From contig NZ_JAMYFE010000024.1 of the NCBI RefSeq assembly GCF_024129865.1, forward strand, positions 1-64,000: a stretch of 64,000 nucleotides of DNA, written 5' to 3'. The position numbers were made by a program, and so were the translations under genes. Under the pieces are notes generated by a model. The model saw nothing but the letters and a program-made list of their open reading frames with translations, searched no databases and was not told the DNA's origin. Positions within the stretch are counted from its first letter, which is position 1, and every line of letters starts with the position of its first letter. Below are positions 41,009-49,623 of this stretch, piece by piece. The stretch comes from Stieleria tagensis. Lineage in GTDB: Bacteria; Planctomycetota; Planctomycetia; Pirellulales; Pirellulaceae.

Positions 41009-42589
41009 ATGATCGCAGCCGACTCGAACCAAATGAATGTGATTGTCGTCGGCGGCGGGCTGGCTGGACTCTCCAGCGCCTGCGTCTTGGCCGCCCGCGG
41101 CCACCAGGTCACGTTGCTGGAGAAGAATGATTGGGTGGGTGGCAAAGCCGCACAGCTGAGTGCCGAGGGCTATCGGTTCGACATGGGACCAACCATTTTG
41201 ACCCTGCCGAGTGTTTTGCGACGCGTGTTCGAGGAAGCCGGGCGAAGGCTCGAGGACTATTTGGAAATCGTCCCGTTGGATCCGCAGTGGCGCTGTTTCT
41301 TTGAAGACGACGACACCTCTGACAACACCGTGTTGGACTTGGTCGTCGACACCGACCAGATGAAGGCACATCTGAAACAATTCACCGGTAGTGACGTCAG
41401 TGGGGATGGCTACCAGCGTTTTCTAAAACTAAGCGAACATCTGCACGGCGTGTCCGATCGGTTTTTCTTTTGGAAATCCATTGGTGGACTGGCCGACACG
41501 ATGGATGTCGGCGGGGCGTTTTCGATCAACGTTTTGAAAGACGTGCTGTCATTGCGTATGGGCCAGAGCGTCGCTGCAGTCGTCCGCTCTCACGTGCCGG
41601 ATGCTCGCGTCGCCCAGATGATGGACCACTTCACTCAATACGTCGGATCATCGCCCTATGCGTCGCCGGCGGTGCTGTGCAGTATCGCCCACATGCAAAC
41701 CGAAGAGGGGATCTGGTATCCAATGGGCGGAACCCGTGCGATCCCTGACGCGCTCGGCAAACTGGCCGAGGAACTGGGCGTCGAGATTCGCTGCGGCACC
41801 GATGTGATGCGAATTCAAACCAGCGGCCGCCAGATCACCGGCGTCATCACCGCATCCGGCGAGACGTTGCCTTGTGACGCCGTGGTCAGCAACTGCGATT
41901 CCGTACGGACCTATCGCGAATTGTTAAAAGACACTCCGCAGGCCGCAAAATTCGAAAAGAGAAACACCCACTCACCGGCCTGTAGCGGTGTCGTCTTGTA
42001 CCTGGGATTAAATCGACGCTACGAACAACTACTGCATCACAACTTTGTGTTTTCCAAAGACCCCGAGTCGGAGTTTGAGTTCATCTACGACAAGGGAGAA
42101 CCGGCGCCGGATCCCAGCGCCTATGTCTGCGCCCCGACGATTAGCGAACCCGGTGTCGCTCCGGACGGTTGCGAGGCGTTGTATATTTTGGTTCACACGC
42201 CTTACTTACGCCCGCATCACGATTGGACCGCAATGTTGCCCGACTATCGGGAAGTGATTTTGGACAAACTGGAATCGTGTGCCGGGATGACAGGCATCCG
42301 CGATTGCATTGTTTATGAACAAGCGCTGACCCCCGAAGGCATCCATAACCGCTTTCGTGTTTGGAACGGAGCAATCTATGGGCTGGCCAGTCACGGTAAA
42401 TTCACCGGTGCGTTCAAACCGGGAAATCGGCGCAAAGATTTCGAGGGACTTTATTTTGCGGGCGGTGCCGCGCACCCGGGCCCCGGAATGCCGATGGTAT
42501 TGATGAGCGGCTGGATCGCAGCGGACTCGCTGGACCAAGACGCACGGGGCGGAAAACTGAACCGACAATCTGGGAATCCCAACCGTTGA
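41009..42589 (+). CDS. Carotenoid desaturase/oxidase (CrtN/CrtP family)
   Basis: FAD-dependent phytoene-desaturase-superfamily enzyme of 526 residues. Seen: the dinucleotide fold VVGGGLAGLSSACVLAARGH at the start, GGKAAQLSAEGYRFDMGPTI shortly after, and the C-terminal FAD motif GLYFAGGAAHPGPGMPMVLM, all standard for CrtI/CrtN/CrtP proteins. With the flanking aldehyde dehydrogenase, acyltransferase and glycosyltransferase it is most likely a diapophytoene desaturase or a diaponeurosporene oxidase; sequence reading alone cannot separate the two. The start is ATG at 41009 or 41033, 43-67 bp after the preceding stop. Its TGA overlaps the TTG start of the next gene. Confidence 0.9.
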   Translation: MIAADSNQMNVIVVGGGLAGLSSACVLAARGHQVTLLEKNDWVGGKAAQLSAEGYRFDMGPTILTLPSVLRRVFEEAGRRLEDYLEIVPLDPQWRCFFEDDDTSDNTVLDLVVDTDQMKAHLKQFTGSDVSGDGYQRFLKLSEHLHGVSDRFFFWKSIGGLADTMDVGGAFSINVLKDVLSLRMGQSVAAVVRSHVPDARVAQMMDHFTQYVGSSPYASPAVLCSIAHMQTEEGIWYPMGGTRAIPDALGKLAEELGVEIRCGTDVMRIQTSGRQITGVITASGETLPCDAVVSNCDSVRTYRELLKDTPQAAKFEKRNTHSPACSGVVLYLGLNRRYEQLLHHNFVFSKDPESEFEFIYDKGEPAPDPSAYVCAPTISEPGVAPDGCEALYILVHTPYLRPHHDWTAMLPDYREVILDKLESCAGMTGIRDCIVYEQALTPEGIHNRFRVWNGAIYGLASHGKFTGAFKPGNRRKDFEGLYFAGGAAHPGPGMPMVLMSGWIAADSLDQDARGGKLNRQSGNPNR

Positions 42590-43386
42590 ACACCGCTGAC
42601 GATCCTGTTCCTCCACCGGCAACCTGGTTCCTGAACGGCTTTCATCGTTTTCTGCGGCCCTACCTTGGCCGCCATTTTCATACGGTGGCGATCGAACGCG
42701 CCAGCCGGTTGGATCCACCGATTCCCGAACAGACCCCAGTGATTGTCTATGCAAACCATCCGTCCTGGTGGGACCCATTGATCGCCCACTACTTGCATCG
42801 CCAGCTATTCTCACCAAGACACTTCTTCGCGCCGATCGATGCCGAAGCCCTGCAACAGTACCGTGTGTTCGAAAAGCTGGGTTTTTACGGGGTTCAACTG
42901 AGCAGTCAATCGGGTGCCGCAGCATTCTTGAAGACCAGCCTGTCGATTTTGGACCAACCGAATTCGGCAATTTGGATCACACCAGAAGGCCGCTTCGTTG
43001 ATTCCCGCGACCTCTCTGCGACGCTGATGCCCGGACTAGCACACCTGTGTCACCGCAGCCAAAACGTTGTCGCCGTGCCGATCGCACTTGAATACACGTT
43101 CTGGGATGAACGATTGCCAGTCTGTCTGGCTTCACTCGGCACGCCGATCGCTGCCAGCGAACATTCCCAATGGGACAAACCACAATGGGCAACCGAACTG
43201 ACCGCCGGATTGCGGTCGGCACAATCGCAATTGTCTCGATTGGCAATCGAGCGTTCCAGTGAACCGTTTGACAACCTGCTACGCGGTTCCACCGGCAGCG
43301 GCTGGTTTTACGACTCGTGCCGACGAATCAAATCGTTTGCGACCGGTGGGGCTTTCAAAGCCAACCACGGAGATCAATTTCAGTGA
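42586..43386 (+). CDS. PlsC-type acyltransferase of carotenoid cluster
   Basis: Membrane-associated 1-acyl-glycerol-phosphate acyltransferase-like protein of 266 residues. The catalytic HX4D motif is NHPSWWD near residue 55, and the acceptor-binding EGR motif is ITPEGRF near 130. In staphyloxanthin synthesis the last step acylates the sugar of a glycosylated carotenoid; this gene is placed to do the same, although CrtO of Staphylococcus is not clearly of this family, so the role is inferred from context. The start is TTG overlapping the preceding TGA (TTGA), and its own TGA overlaps the GTG of the next gene, showing translational coupling. Confidence 0.85.
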   Translation: MNTADDPVPPPATWFLNGFHRFLRPYLGRHFHTVAIERASRLDPPIPEQTPVIVYANHPSWWDPLIAHYLHRQLFSPRHFFAPIDAEALQQYRVFEKLGFYGVQLSSQSGAAAFLKTSLSILDQPNSAIWITPEGRFVDSRDLSATLMPGLAHLCHRSQNVVAVPIALEYTFWDERLPVCLASLGTPIAASEHSQWDKPQWATELTAGLRSAQSQLSRLAIERSSEPFDNLLRGSTGSGWFYDSCRRIKSFATGGAFKANHGDQFQ

Positions 43387-44510
43387 TTCTGTTGCTGGCG
43401 ATTATCGGACTCGGATTGTCCACTCTGCCACTGGTGATGCTGCTGGCAAACCTGCCGTTGTTTTGTGATCAAACGACAAACGATGCAACGGACCGCGAGT
43501 TACCGCCGGTGTCGGTGCTAGTGCCCGCGCGCGACGAAGCCGACTCGATTTCAAATTGCATCGATTCCGCACTCGCCAGCAAGGCGATCACCATCGAAGT
43601 GATTGTCTTGGACGATCAATCGACCGATGCAACGCCCGCGATCGTCCACCGATATGCGGATATGGACCCTCGAGTCCGGTTGGTTAGGGGCAAACCGCTG
43701 CCGCCGGGTTGGAACGGAAAACAATACGCCTGCGCACAACTTGCCGATGCCGCTCGCTACGAGCACCTGCTATTTCTGGATGCCGATGTCCGCCTATCAG
43801 CCGACGCGATTCGAAAATTAGCCCAGCATTTGGATGACAACGACGCCGGGCTATTGAGTGCGTTCCCGCATCAGATCACTGGGACATGGCTGGAAAAATG
43901 GCTGATCCCGATGATGCACTTTATCCTGCTGGGCTATCTACCCTTCGCTCGTATGCGCCGCGATTGCCAACCAAGCTTGGCGGCGGGCTGTGGCCAACTG
44001 TTTCTCACCACGCGTCAATCCTACGATCACGCGGGGACTCATGCAGCGATCAAATCATCGCGTCACGACGGTGTCAAACTGCCCCGCGCCTATCGCGCCG
44101 CAGGAATCATGACCGACGTGATCGATGGCAGCGATCTGGCCGAGTGTAGGATGTACCAAAACACCCGCCAAGTCGTTCGGGGTTTGATGAAGAACGCGTC
44201 CGAAGGCATCGCCAATCCACGCCTGATCATTGTCTTCACTGTGTTACTACTTGGTTGCAGCCTGCTGCCGTTGGCCGGCCTGGTCGTAGCTGTCGTTGGC
44301 CAGCACTGGACGGCCACAGCGATCTGCGTCGTCGCGTTAGTGGTTGCGCACCTGCCGCGACTGATCGCCGCCGCTCAATTCCGCCAGTCTTGGCTAGGCG
44401 CCTGCTGCCACCTGCCGGCGACGTTCACCTTCGTTGCCCTGCAATGGTTCGCACTCGGCAATCAGTTGCTCGGCCGACAAGTCGCCTGGCGGGGCAGAGT
44501 CGAAAACTAA
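43383..44510 (+). CDS. Family 2 glycosyltransferase of carotenoid cluster (CrtQ-like)
   Basis: Membrane-bound GT-A glycosyltransferase of 375 residues. One N-terminal membrane segment is followed by PPVSVLVPARDEADSISNCI, VIVLDDQSTDATPAI, the metal-binding LFLDADVRLS near residue 140, and two or three C-terminal membrane segments. The layout matches CrtQ, which adds glucose to a carotenoid acid. I use the GTG at 43383, which overlaps the acyltransferase stop (GTGA); the ATG at 43317 would overlap that gene by 70 bp. It is the last gene of the operon. Confidence 0.88.
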   Translation: MILLLAIIGLGLSTLPLVMLLANLPLFCDQTTNDATDRELPPVSVLVPARDEADSISNCIDSALASKAITIEVIVLDDQSTDATPAIVHRYADMDPRVRLVRGKPLPPGWNGKQYACAQLADAARYEHLLFLDADVRLSADAIRKLAQHLDDNDAGLLSAFPHQITGTWLEKWLIPMMHFILLGYLPFARMRRDCQPSLAAGCGQLFLTTRQSYDHAGTHAAIKSSRHDGVKLPRAYRAAGIMTDVIDGSDLAECRMYQNTRQVVRGLMKNASEGIANPRLIIVFTVLLLGCSLLPLAGLVVAVVGQHWTATAICVVALVVAHLPRLIAAAQFRQSWLGACCHLPATFTFVALQWFALGNQLLGRQVAWRGRVEN

Positions 44511-44671
44511 ACCCCCGTCTCCCGCCGTAACTGGGCCCCAATGCCATCTACTTTGGCACCCCAAGGGTCATTATTGTTAGCGGCAGGGCCCTCCCGGTAC
44601 GGCAGGCTATTTTCAAAACGCAATACCGGACGGCTCGCGCCGCTTCGCTACGAATCAGATGGACTGGGACC

Positions 44672-44715
44672 GCCAGGGTTCAGACCGCCAGGATTCAGAC
44701 CGAATGAACCCTGGC
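44672..44715. repeat. Gapped palindrome between glycosyltransferase and fumC
   Basis: GCCAGGGTTCA (44672-44682) and TGAACCCTGGC (44705-44715) are perfect inverted copies around a 22-nt loop; the loop itself holds another partial copy (CGCCAGGATTCAGACC). The two flanking genes converge here, so it may end both transcripts, but no T-run is present. It shares its core with the longer palindrome at 47661-47724. Confidence 0.75.
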
Positions 44716-44754
44716 AGCCCTGGCTCAGCTACGGCGTCCAACTCGCGTTGGCGA

Positions 44755-46179
44755 TCACTCGTGTGGCTCGGTCATCTTCCAGGGGTCCAACGCTTCGCGA
44801 AGTGTTTCCTCGGGCAGAATTTTCTTCTCCAAACACAATTCGCGAATTGTCTGTCCGGTCTTGAATGCTTCCTTGGCCAGCTTGGCAGCCTCGGAGTAGC
44901 CGATCAGCGGATTCAGACTGGTGCACATCGACAAACTCTGTTCAACGGCTTGATTGCACGATTCCTCATTGGCTTCCATTTCGTCGACACAGAACTCGAT
45001 GAAGGCGTTGGATCCGCTGGACAACAACAGAATCGATTCCAGCACGGTGTGAGCCATCACCGGCATCATGATGTTCAGCTGGAAATTGCCACCGGCGGCG
45101 CCGCTGACCGTCATCACGCCGTCGTTGCCGATGACGCGTGCGGCCAACTGCATCAGCGACTCACACATCACCGGATTCACTTTGCCCGGCATGATCGAAC
45201 TGCCCGGTTGCCGCGAGGGCAACTGAACTTCGTAAAATCCACAGCGAGGGCCACTGCCCAACCAACGGATGTTGTTGGATAGATTAAACAGCGTCTGTGC
45301 AATGCATTTCAGTTCGCCATGGGTTTGTACCAACGCGTCACGCTGCGCGTTGGCTTCGAAATGGTTGACCGCTTCGACAAACGCGATCCCGGTTCGCTGG
45401 GCAAGTGCATCCGCCACACGCCCGCCGAATTCAGGGTGGGTGTTGATTCCACTGCCCACTGCGGTGCCGCCAACGGGCAGTTCCAACACTGCATCGCGAG
45501 CGACTTCGGCGCGGCGGATCGACAATTCAATTTGACGAGCGAAACCGCCAAATTCTTGCCCCAGACGCAGCGGCGTGGCGTCCATCAGGTGTGTCCGACC
45601 GATCTTCATCACTTTGTCCCAGGCTTTTGCTTTGGCAGCCAAGGAAGCATGCAGTCGAGTCAGTGCGGGAATCAGGGCCGTGTGAATCTGGACGGCGGTG
45701 GCAACATGAATCGCGGTGGGGAACGTGTCGTTGGTCGACTGTCCCATGTTGACATGATCGTTGGGATGAATCGCTTTCTCAGCCAGCGTCCGATCACCAC
45801 CAGCGATTTCGATCGCACGATTGCTGATCACCTCGTTAACGTTCATGTTACTGCTGGTGCCGCTGCCGGTCTGAAAGACGTCGACCGGAAATTGGTCTCG
45901 CAGTTTGCCATCGGCGATCTCTTCGGCGGCCGCCAGCATCGCATCCACCTGAACATCGTTCAACGGATTCATGCCGCTGCCGGTCAGTTTTCCCAGATCG
46001 CGATTTGCGACTCCACAGGCATGCTTGACCATCCCCATCGCACTGATCATCGCATCGGGCAATCGCCACCCGCTGATCGGAAAATTGTCAACGGCACGTT
46101 GGGTTTGGGCACCGTAGTAGGCGCTGGCTGGGACATGGACATCACCCATCGAGTCGCGTTCGGTTCGGTAATCATTCAT
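44755..46179 (-). CDS. fumC: Fumarate hydratase class II
   Basis: Iron-independent fumarase, converting fumarate to malate in the TCA cycle. The 474-residue product has the normal length. Seen: the superfamily signature GSSIMPGKVNPV near residue 325, the active-site GRTHLMDATPLRLGQEFGG near 193, and SSNMNVNEVISNRA near 113. The tetrameric class II type needs no Fe-S cluster. It is a single gene facing the carotenoid operon, with mgtE upstream on the same strand. Confidence 0.97.
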   Translation of the reverse strand: MNDYRTERDSMGDVHVPASAYYGAQTQRAVDNFPISGWRLPDAMISAMGMVKHACGVANRDLGKLTGSGMNPLNDVQVDAMLAAAEEIADGKLRDQFPVDVFQTGSGTSSNMNVNEVISNRAIEIAGGDRTLAEKAIHPNDHVNMGQSTNDTFPTAIHVATAVQIHTALIPALTRLHASLAAKAKAWDKVMKIGRTHLMDATPLRLGQEFGGFARQIELSIRRAEVARDAVLELPVGGTAVGSGINTHPEFGGRVADALAQRTGIAFVEAVNHFEANAQRDALVQTHGELKCIAQTLFNLSNNIRWLGSGPRCGFYEVQLPSRQPGSSIMPGKVNPVMCESLMQLAARVIGNDGVMTVSGAAGGNFQLNIMMPVMAHTVLESILLLSSGSNAFIEFCVDEMEANEESCNQAVEQSLSMCTSLNPLIGYSEAAKLAKEAFKTGQTIRELCLEKKILPEETLREALDPWKMTEPHE

Positions 46180-46286
46180 GGCAATTCAAGACGGCGAAGT
46201 GGCAGCAAAATATGAAAGCGAAGTTTACCGCAGCGGTTCAGAATTGAACATCGGCCACTGAATCGGCCATCCGCTTTGGACGCTTG

Positions 46287-47633
46287 CTACAAAACCATTC
46301 TGGCGATGTTGATGTAGACGACGATGCCCAGGATGTCGACGATCCCGGCGACAAAGGGATTGCTCATCATGGCCGGGTCCAGGCCCAATCGTTTGAACAA
46401 GAGCGGCAGCGCGGCGCCAAAAAAGCAGCCCATGATGATCACCGCCAACAATGTCATCGGAATCACCGTCGCGGCGATCGCCGACGGCGCCATGAAGATC
46501 GCAGTCGCGTATCCGATCAGGGACAAAAAACTGCCCAGAATCAGCGACACCACCACTTCGCGTTGCAACACCTGTCGCCAATCCGTCAATTCGATTTCAC
46601 CACTGGTCATCGCGGTGATCACCAATGTCGCCGATTGGCTGCCGGAATTTCCACCGGCGCTGATGATCAGCGGGATAAAGGACACTAACCAAATGAACTC
46701 GCTCAGTTCCTGGTGATAGTGCTCCAGTGCGAACGCGGTCAACAGAGCCGCAAAAAACAAGATGATCAGCCAAACACCGCGTTTCCACGACAGGGTCAAC
46801 AGACCGATCCGCAAGTAGTTTTCCTCGAGCGGCTCGACCGCGGCAATACGCTGGGCGTCTTCTGTCAATTCTTCCCGGATCACATCAATCACATCGTCGT
46901 GCGTGATGATCCCCAACAACTGGCGGCCCGAATCAACGACCGGGATCGCAAGCAAATTAAAATGCTCGACTTTCTCAGCCACCGATTCCTGGTCTTCGTC
47001 CACCTCGGCGACGACAACGTCTGTCTCCATCATCTCGCCGAGCGTCTGCTCGGGATTTCGCAGTGAAGACACGAGTTGTCGAGTCGACACGATCCCGCGC
47101 AGGATCTTGTCGTCGTCGACCACATACAGGTAATAGATCGTTTCCAGCTGGCTGGCTTGACGCCCCAGTTCGTCCAGTGCCGCGCGGACGGTCAGCGATT
47201 CGCTCAACATCGCGACCTCCGATGTCATCAGCGATCCGGCGGTTTCCTCTTCATAGGAACGCAGGCGCTGAATGTCGCGGCGATCGGCGGCCGGCAACAA
47301 CGGCAGGATGTCCAACACCCGAGCGGGCGTCAAACGATTGATCAAGTCGACACGGTCATCCGAGGCAATTCGATCGATCAGTGCGGCGGTTTCCGCAACG
47401 TCTTGAGATTGCAGCAATTCGACTTGCCGCTCCTCGTCGAAATAGCCAAAGATCTCGGCGCGACGGTCGGGATCGGCAAATTGCAGCACCTGCCAAACTT
47501 CTTCGTCGGCCAATCCCTCCATAAACTCCGCGGTCCGACCGGCGTTCAGCGCGATGCAGAACTCCTGAAGCTCAGCCGCGTTTTGTTCGGCCAGCATCTC
47601 GCGAATTTCAGGTAGGAAAAGCGTGTTGACCAT
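46287..47633 (-). CDS. mgtE: Magnesium transporter MgtE
   Basis: Mg2+ channel of the inner membrane, 448 residues, the usual length. In order: the N-terminal superhelical domain (residues 1-130, with LLPLLPAADRRDIQRLRSYE at its end), two CBS domains (about 135-255, for example VVDSGRQLLGIITHDDVIDV) that sense Mg2+, a plug helix, and five membrane segments. The pore motif GGNSGSQSATLVITAMTSGE is present. An AGGTG site sits just before the ATG. A strong 21-bp palindrome lies 28 bp upstream and could be in its leader or end the efp transcript. Confidence 0.96.
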   Translation of the reverse strand: MVNTLFLPEIREMLAEQNAAELQEFCIALNAGRTAEFMEGLADEEVWQVLQFADPDRRAEIFGYFDEERQVELLQSQDVAETAALIDRIASDDRVDLINRLTPARVLDILPLLPAADRRDIQRLRSYEEETAGSLMTSEVAMLSESLTVRAALDELGRQASQLETIYYLYVVDDDKILRGIVSTRQLVSSLRNPEQTLGEMMETDVVVAEVDEDQESVAEKVEHFNLLAIPVVDSGRQLLGIITHDDVIDVIREELTEDAQRIAAVEPLEENYLRIGLLTLSWKRGVWLIILFFAALLTAFALEHYHQELSEFIWLVSFIPLIISAGGNSGSQSATLVITAMTSGEIELTDWRQVLQREVVVSLILGSFLSLIGYATAIFMAPSAIAATVIPMTLLAVIIMGCFFGAALPLLFKRLGLDPAMMSNPFVAGIVDILGIVVYINIARMVL

Positions 47634-47660
47634 ATCACCTGGCTAACCATCAGTGTCGTA

Positions 47661-47724
47661 GCTGGGCCCGCCAGGGTTCAGTCGGTCAGTAAACACAGTC
47701 AGTCTGAACCCTGGCGGGCCCAGC
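47661..47724. repeat. Perfect 21-bp palindrome between efp and mgtE
   Basis: Left arm 47661-47681 begins GCTGGGCCCGCCAGGG and right arm 47704-47724 is its exact reverse complement; the loop is 22 nt. A third partial copy (CTGAACCCTGGCAG) follows at about 47735. Its core matches the palindrome at 44672-44715, and the loop length is the same. It has no T-run. Confidence 0.92.
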
Positions 47725-47770
47725 GACAAACCATTCTGAACCCTGGCAGCGACCGACACGGTGCACCGAT

Positions 47771-48340
47771 CTAATTGCTGACTCGTTCGCTGTATTCGCC
47801 GGTTCGCGTGTCAATCTTGATCACGTTACCGATCTTGATGAACCCCGGCACGATGAATTCGGCACCGGTTTCTACCGTTGCTGGTTTCGTGACGTTGGTC
47901 GCGGTGTCTCCCTTGGCACCCGGAGCACACTCGGTGATTTCCAACTCGACCATGGTCGGTGGTTCAACGATGATGGCGTTGCTGTTGTACAACGTCATCG
48001 TGCAGATCATGCCGTCTTTCAAGTACTTCCAGATATCGCCGGCAACATCGGCCGGAACTTCGTACTGCTCAAACGTTTCTTGATGCATGAAGACATAGTC
48101 TTCGCCCTGACGGTACAGGAACGATACGTCGGTGGTCTCGACGTCCGCCGATTCCAATGAATCACCGCCTTTATAGGTGCGATCCAAAGTGGTCCCACGA
48201 ATCAAATTTTTCAGTTTGCATTTGTAGAACGCGTTGCCTTTGCCGGGCTTGACGAATTGCATGTCCGACATCAAGTAAGGTTCTCCGTCGATTTGAACCT
48301 TCAGCCCTTTTCGGAAATCGCTAGTGTTGTAAGTTGCCAT
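47771..48340 (-). CDS. efp: Translation elongation factor P
   Basis: EF-P relieves ribosomes stalled at consecutive prolines. The 189-residue product has the family length and three beta-barrel domains: the KOW-like domain I (FRKGLKVQIDGEPYLMSDMQ), and two OB-like domains ending in TGEYSERVSN. The modification loop reads VKPGKGNAF with K34 exactly at the position that is beta-lysylated in E. coli. The gene for EpmB, which makes the beta-lysine donor, is divergent from it, 172 bp away. EpmA is not in the window. Confidence 0.97.
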   Translation of the reverse strand: MATYNTSDFRKGLKVQIDGEPYLMSDMQFVKPGKGNAFYKCKLKNLIRGTTLDRTYKGGDSLESADVETTDVSFLYRQGEDYVFMHQETFEQYEVPADVAGDIWKYLKDGMICTMTLYNSNAIIVEPPTMVELEITECAPGAKGDTATNVTKPATVETGAEFIVPGFIKIGNVIKIDTRTGEYSERVSN

Positions 48341-48498
48341 TGTTTATTCGGCTCCATGATCGTTGACCTACCAGAAGGGTCGAGAGTTTACCGACCGCAG
48401 GCGGTTTTGTCCCGACCGGGTCGCCAGGACTTTTTTTCCGCCGATGGGGGCCGTTCCGATCCGCTGGCGCAACTGCCGTTCACTCCCATCGATCTGCC

Positions 48499-48504
48499 AG
48501 GAAA
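48499..48504 (+). promoter_or_regulatory. Ribosome binding site deciding the epmB start
   Basis: AGGAAA, 8 nt before the ATG at 48513. It excludes the 50-residue N-terminal extension read from 48363. Confidence 0.65.
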
Positions 48505-48512
48505 TCTCGTTC

Positions 48513-49565
48513 ATGTCGCCCAGCCCAGACCCCGACCGCTGGCGCAACTCGACCTCCCCGAACGGCCCACGCCCCCCTCTGGCAGACGAATTTCCCGTGG
48601 TGGATTGGCAGCGAGCGATGAAGCGAGCGATTCGCAGCCAATCCGAACTCCGCCGCCGTTTGGGTCTCGGTGCCGACGTGGCAGCCGACGCCGGCGAGCA
48701 CTTTCCGACCTTTGTGCCGCTGGAATTGCTGGCTCGAATCAAACCCGGTGATCCGAACGACCCGATCCTGCGCCAGGTCCTGACGACCGCCGACGAATCC
48801 ATTGACCAACCGGGATTTGTCGCTGATCCGGTTGGCGACCTGCAGGCCGAAGCCGGCGGCGGCGTTTTGCACAAGTACGCCGGGCGGGCGTTGATCATCA
48901 CCCATGGCGCCTGCGCGGTACATTGCCGTTACTGTTTTCGCCGCGAATTTCCCTACAACGAACTCGGATCCCGAAAACAACAGTGGGGTCCGGCCATCGA
49001 CTATATCCGCGGTGATGATTCAATCCACGAAGTCCTGCTCAGCGGCGGCGACCCGCTGACGCTGACCGATTCCGCACTGTTCACGCTGTTGGACCAAATC
49101 GAATCGATCCCGCACGTTCGGCGGCTCCGAATTCACACTCGTTTGCCGATTGCGATCCCCCAACGGATCACGACCGAGCTCGCCGATCGATTGTCCGAGT
49201 CACGTTTGGCGGTGTGGTTCGTGATTCACGCCAACCATGCCAATGAGATCGACGATGCGGTTACCGAGTCGGTCGGGCGGTTGTCCCGCCGCGGGATTCC
49301 GGTGCTCAATCAATCTGTCCTGCTGGCCGGGGTCAACGACGACGTGGATGCGCTACAATCGCTGTCGCTGTCGCTGATCGATATCGCCGTCCAACCCTAC
49401 TACCTGCACCAACTGGACCAAGTTCGCGGCGCCGGGCACTTTCAAGTCGACGTGGCCCGCGGAATCGAATTGGTCAATCAACTGCGACAACGCCTGCCCG
49501 GCTATGCTGTGCCAAAGTACGTGGTTGAAAACGCCGGCGAAAAAAGCAAGACGCCAATCGCGTAG
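48513..49565 (+). CDS. epmB: EF-P lysine 2,3-aminomutase EpmB
   Basis: Radical SAM, PLP-dependent lysine 2,3-aminomutase family enzyme of 350 residues, the length of EpmB and shorter than KamA. It turns (S)-alpha-lysine into (R)-beta-lysine, which EpmA attaches to EF-P. Seen: the 4Fe-4S motif CAVHCRYCFRREFPY, VLLSGGDPLTLTDSALF, IHTRLPIAIPQRIT, and PYYLHQLDQVRGAGHFQV with the PLP-region signature. Placement divergent to efp supports this over a lysine catabolic role. The start was moved to 48513 on the basis of its ribosome site and family length. Confidence 0.93.
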   Translation: MSPSPDPDRWRNSTSPNGPRPPLADEFPVVDWQRAMKRAIRSQSELRRRLGLGADVAADAGEHFPTFVPLELLARIKPGDPNDPILRQVLTTADESIDQPGFVADPVGDLQAEAGGGVLHKYAGRALIITHGACAVHCRYCFRREFPYNELGSRKQQWGPAIDYIRGDDSIHEVLLSGGDPLTLTDSALFTLLDQIESIPHVRRLRIHTRLPIAIPQRITTELADRLSESRLAVWFVIHANHANEIDDAVTESVGRLSRRGIPVLNQSVLLAGVNDDVDALQSLSLSLIDIAVQPYYLHQLDQVRGAGHFQVDVARGIELVNQLRQRLPGYAVPKYVVENAGEKSKTPIA

Positions 49566-49623
49566 AATAGCGACCGACCAGGCAACCGGCGTTTCGTGAG
49601 AATACGGGGAAGACTTTTCATCG

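Noticed and set aside
45319-46215. Plus-strand open frame of 298 codons across fumC
   Set aside because: Antisense shadow of fumC; no domain or start context.
47661-47724. Mg2+ riboswitch upstream of mgtE
   Set aside because: The structure is a single long perfect hairpin; no M-box or ykoK-type conserved elements are recognisable.
48363-48512. N-terminal extension of EpmB
   Set aside because: No family homology in those 50 codons and a good ribosome site marks the ATG at 48513.
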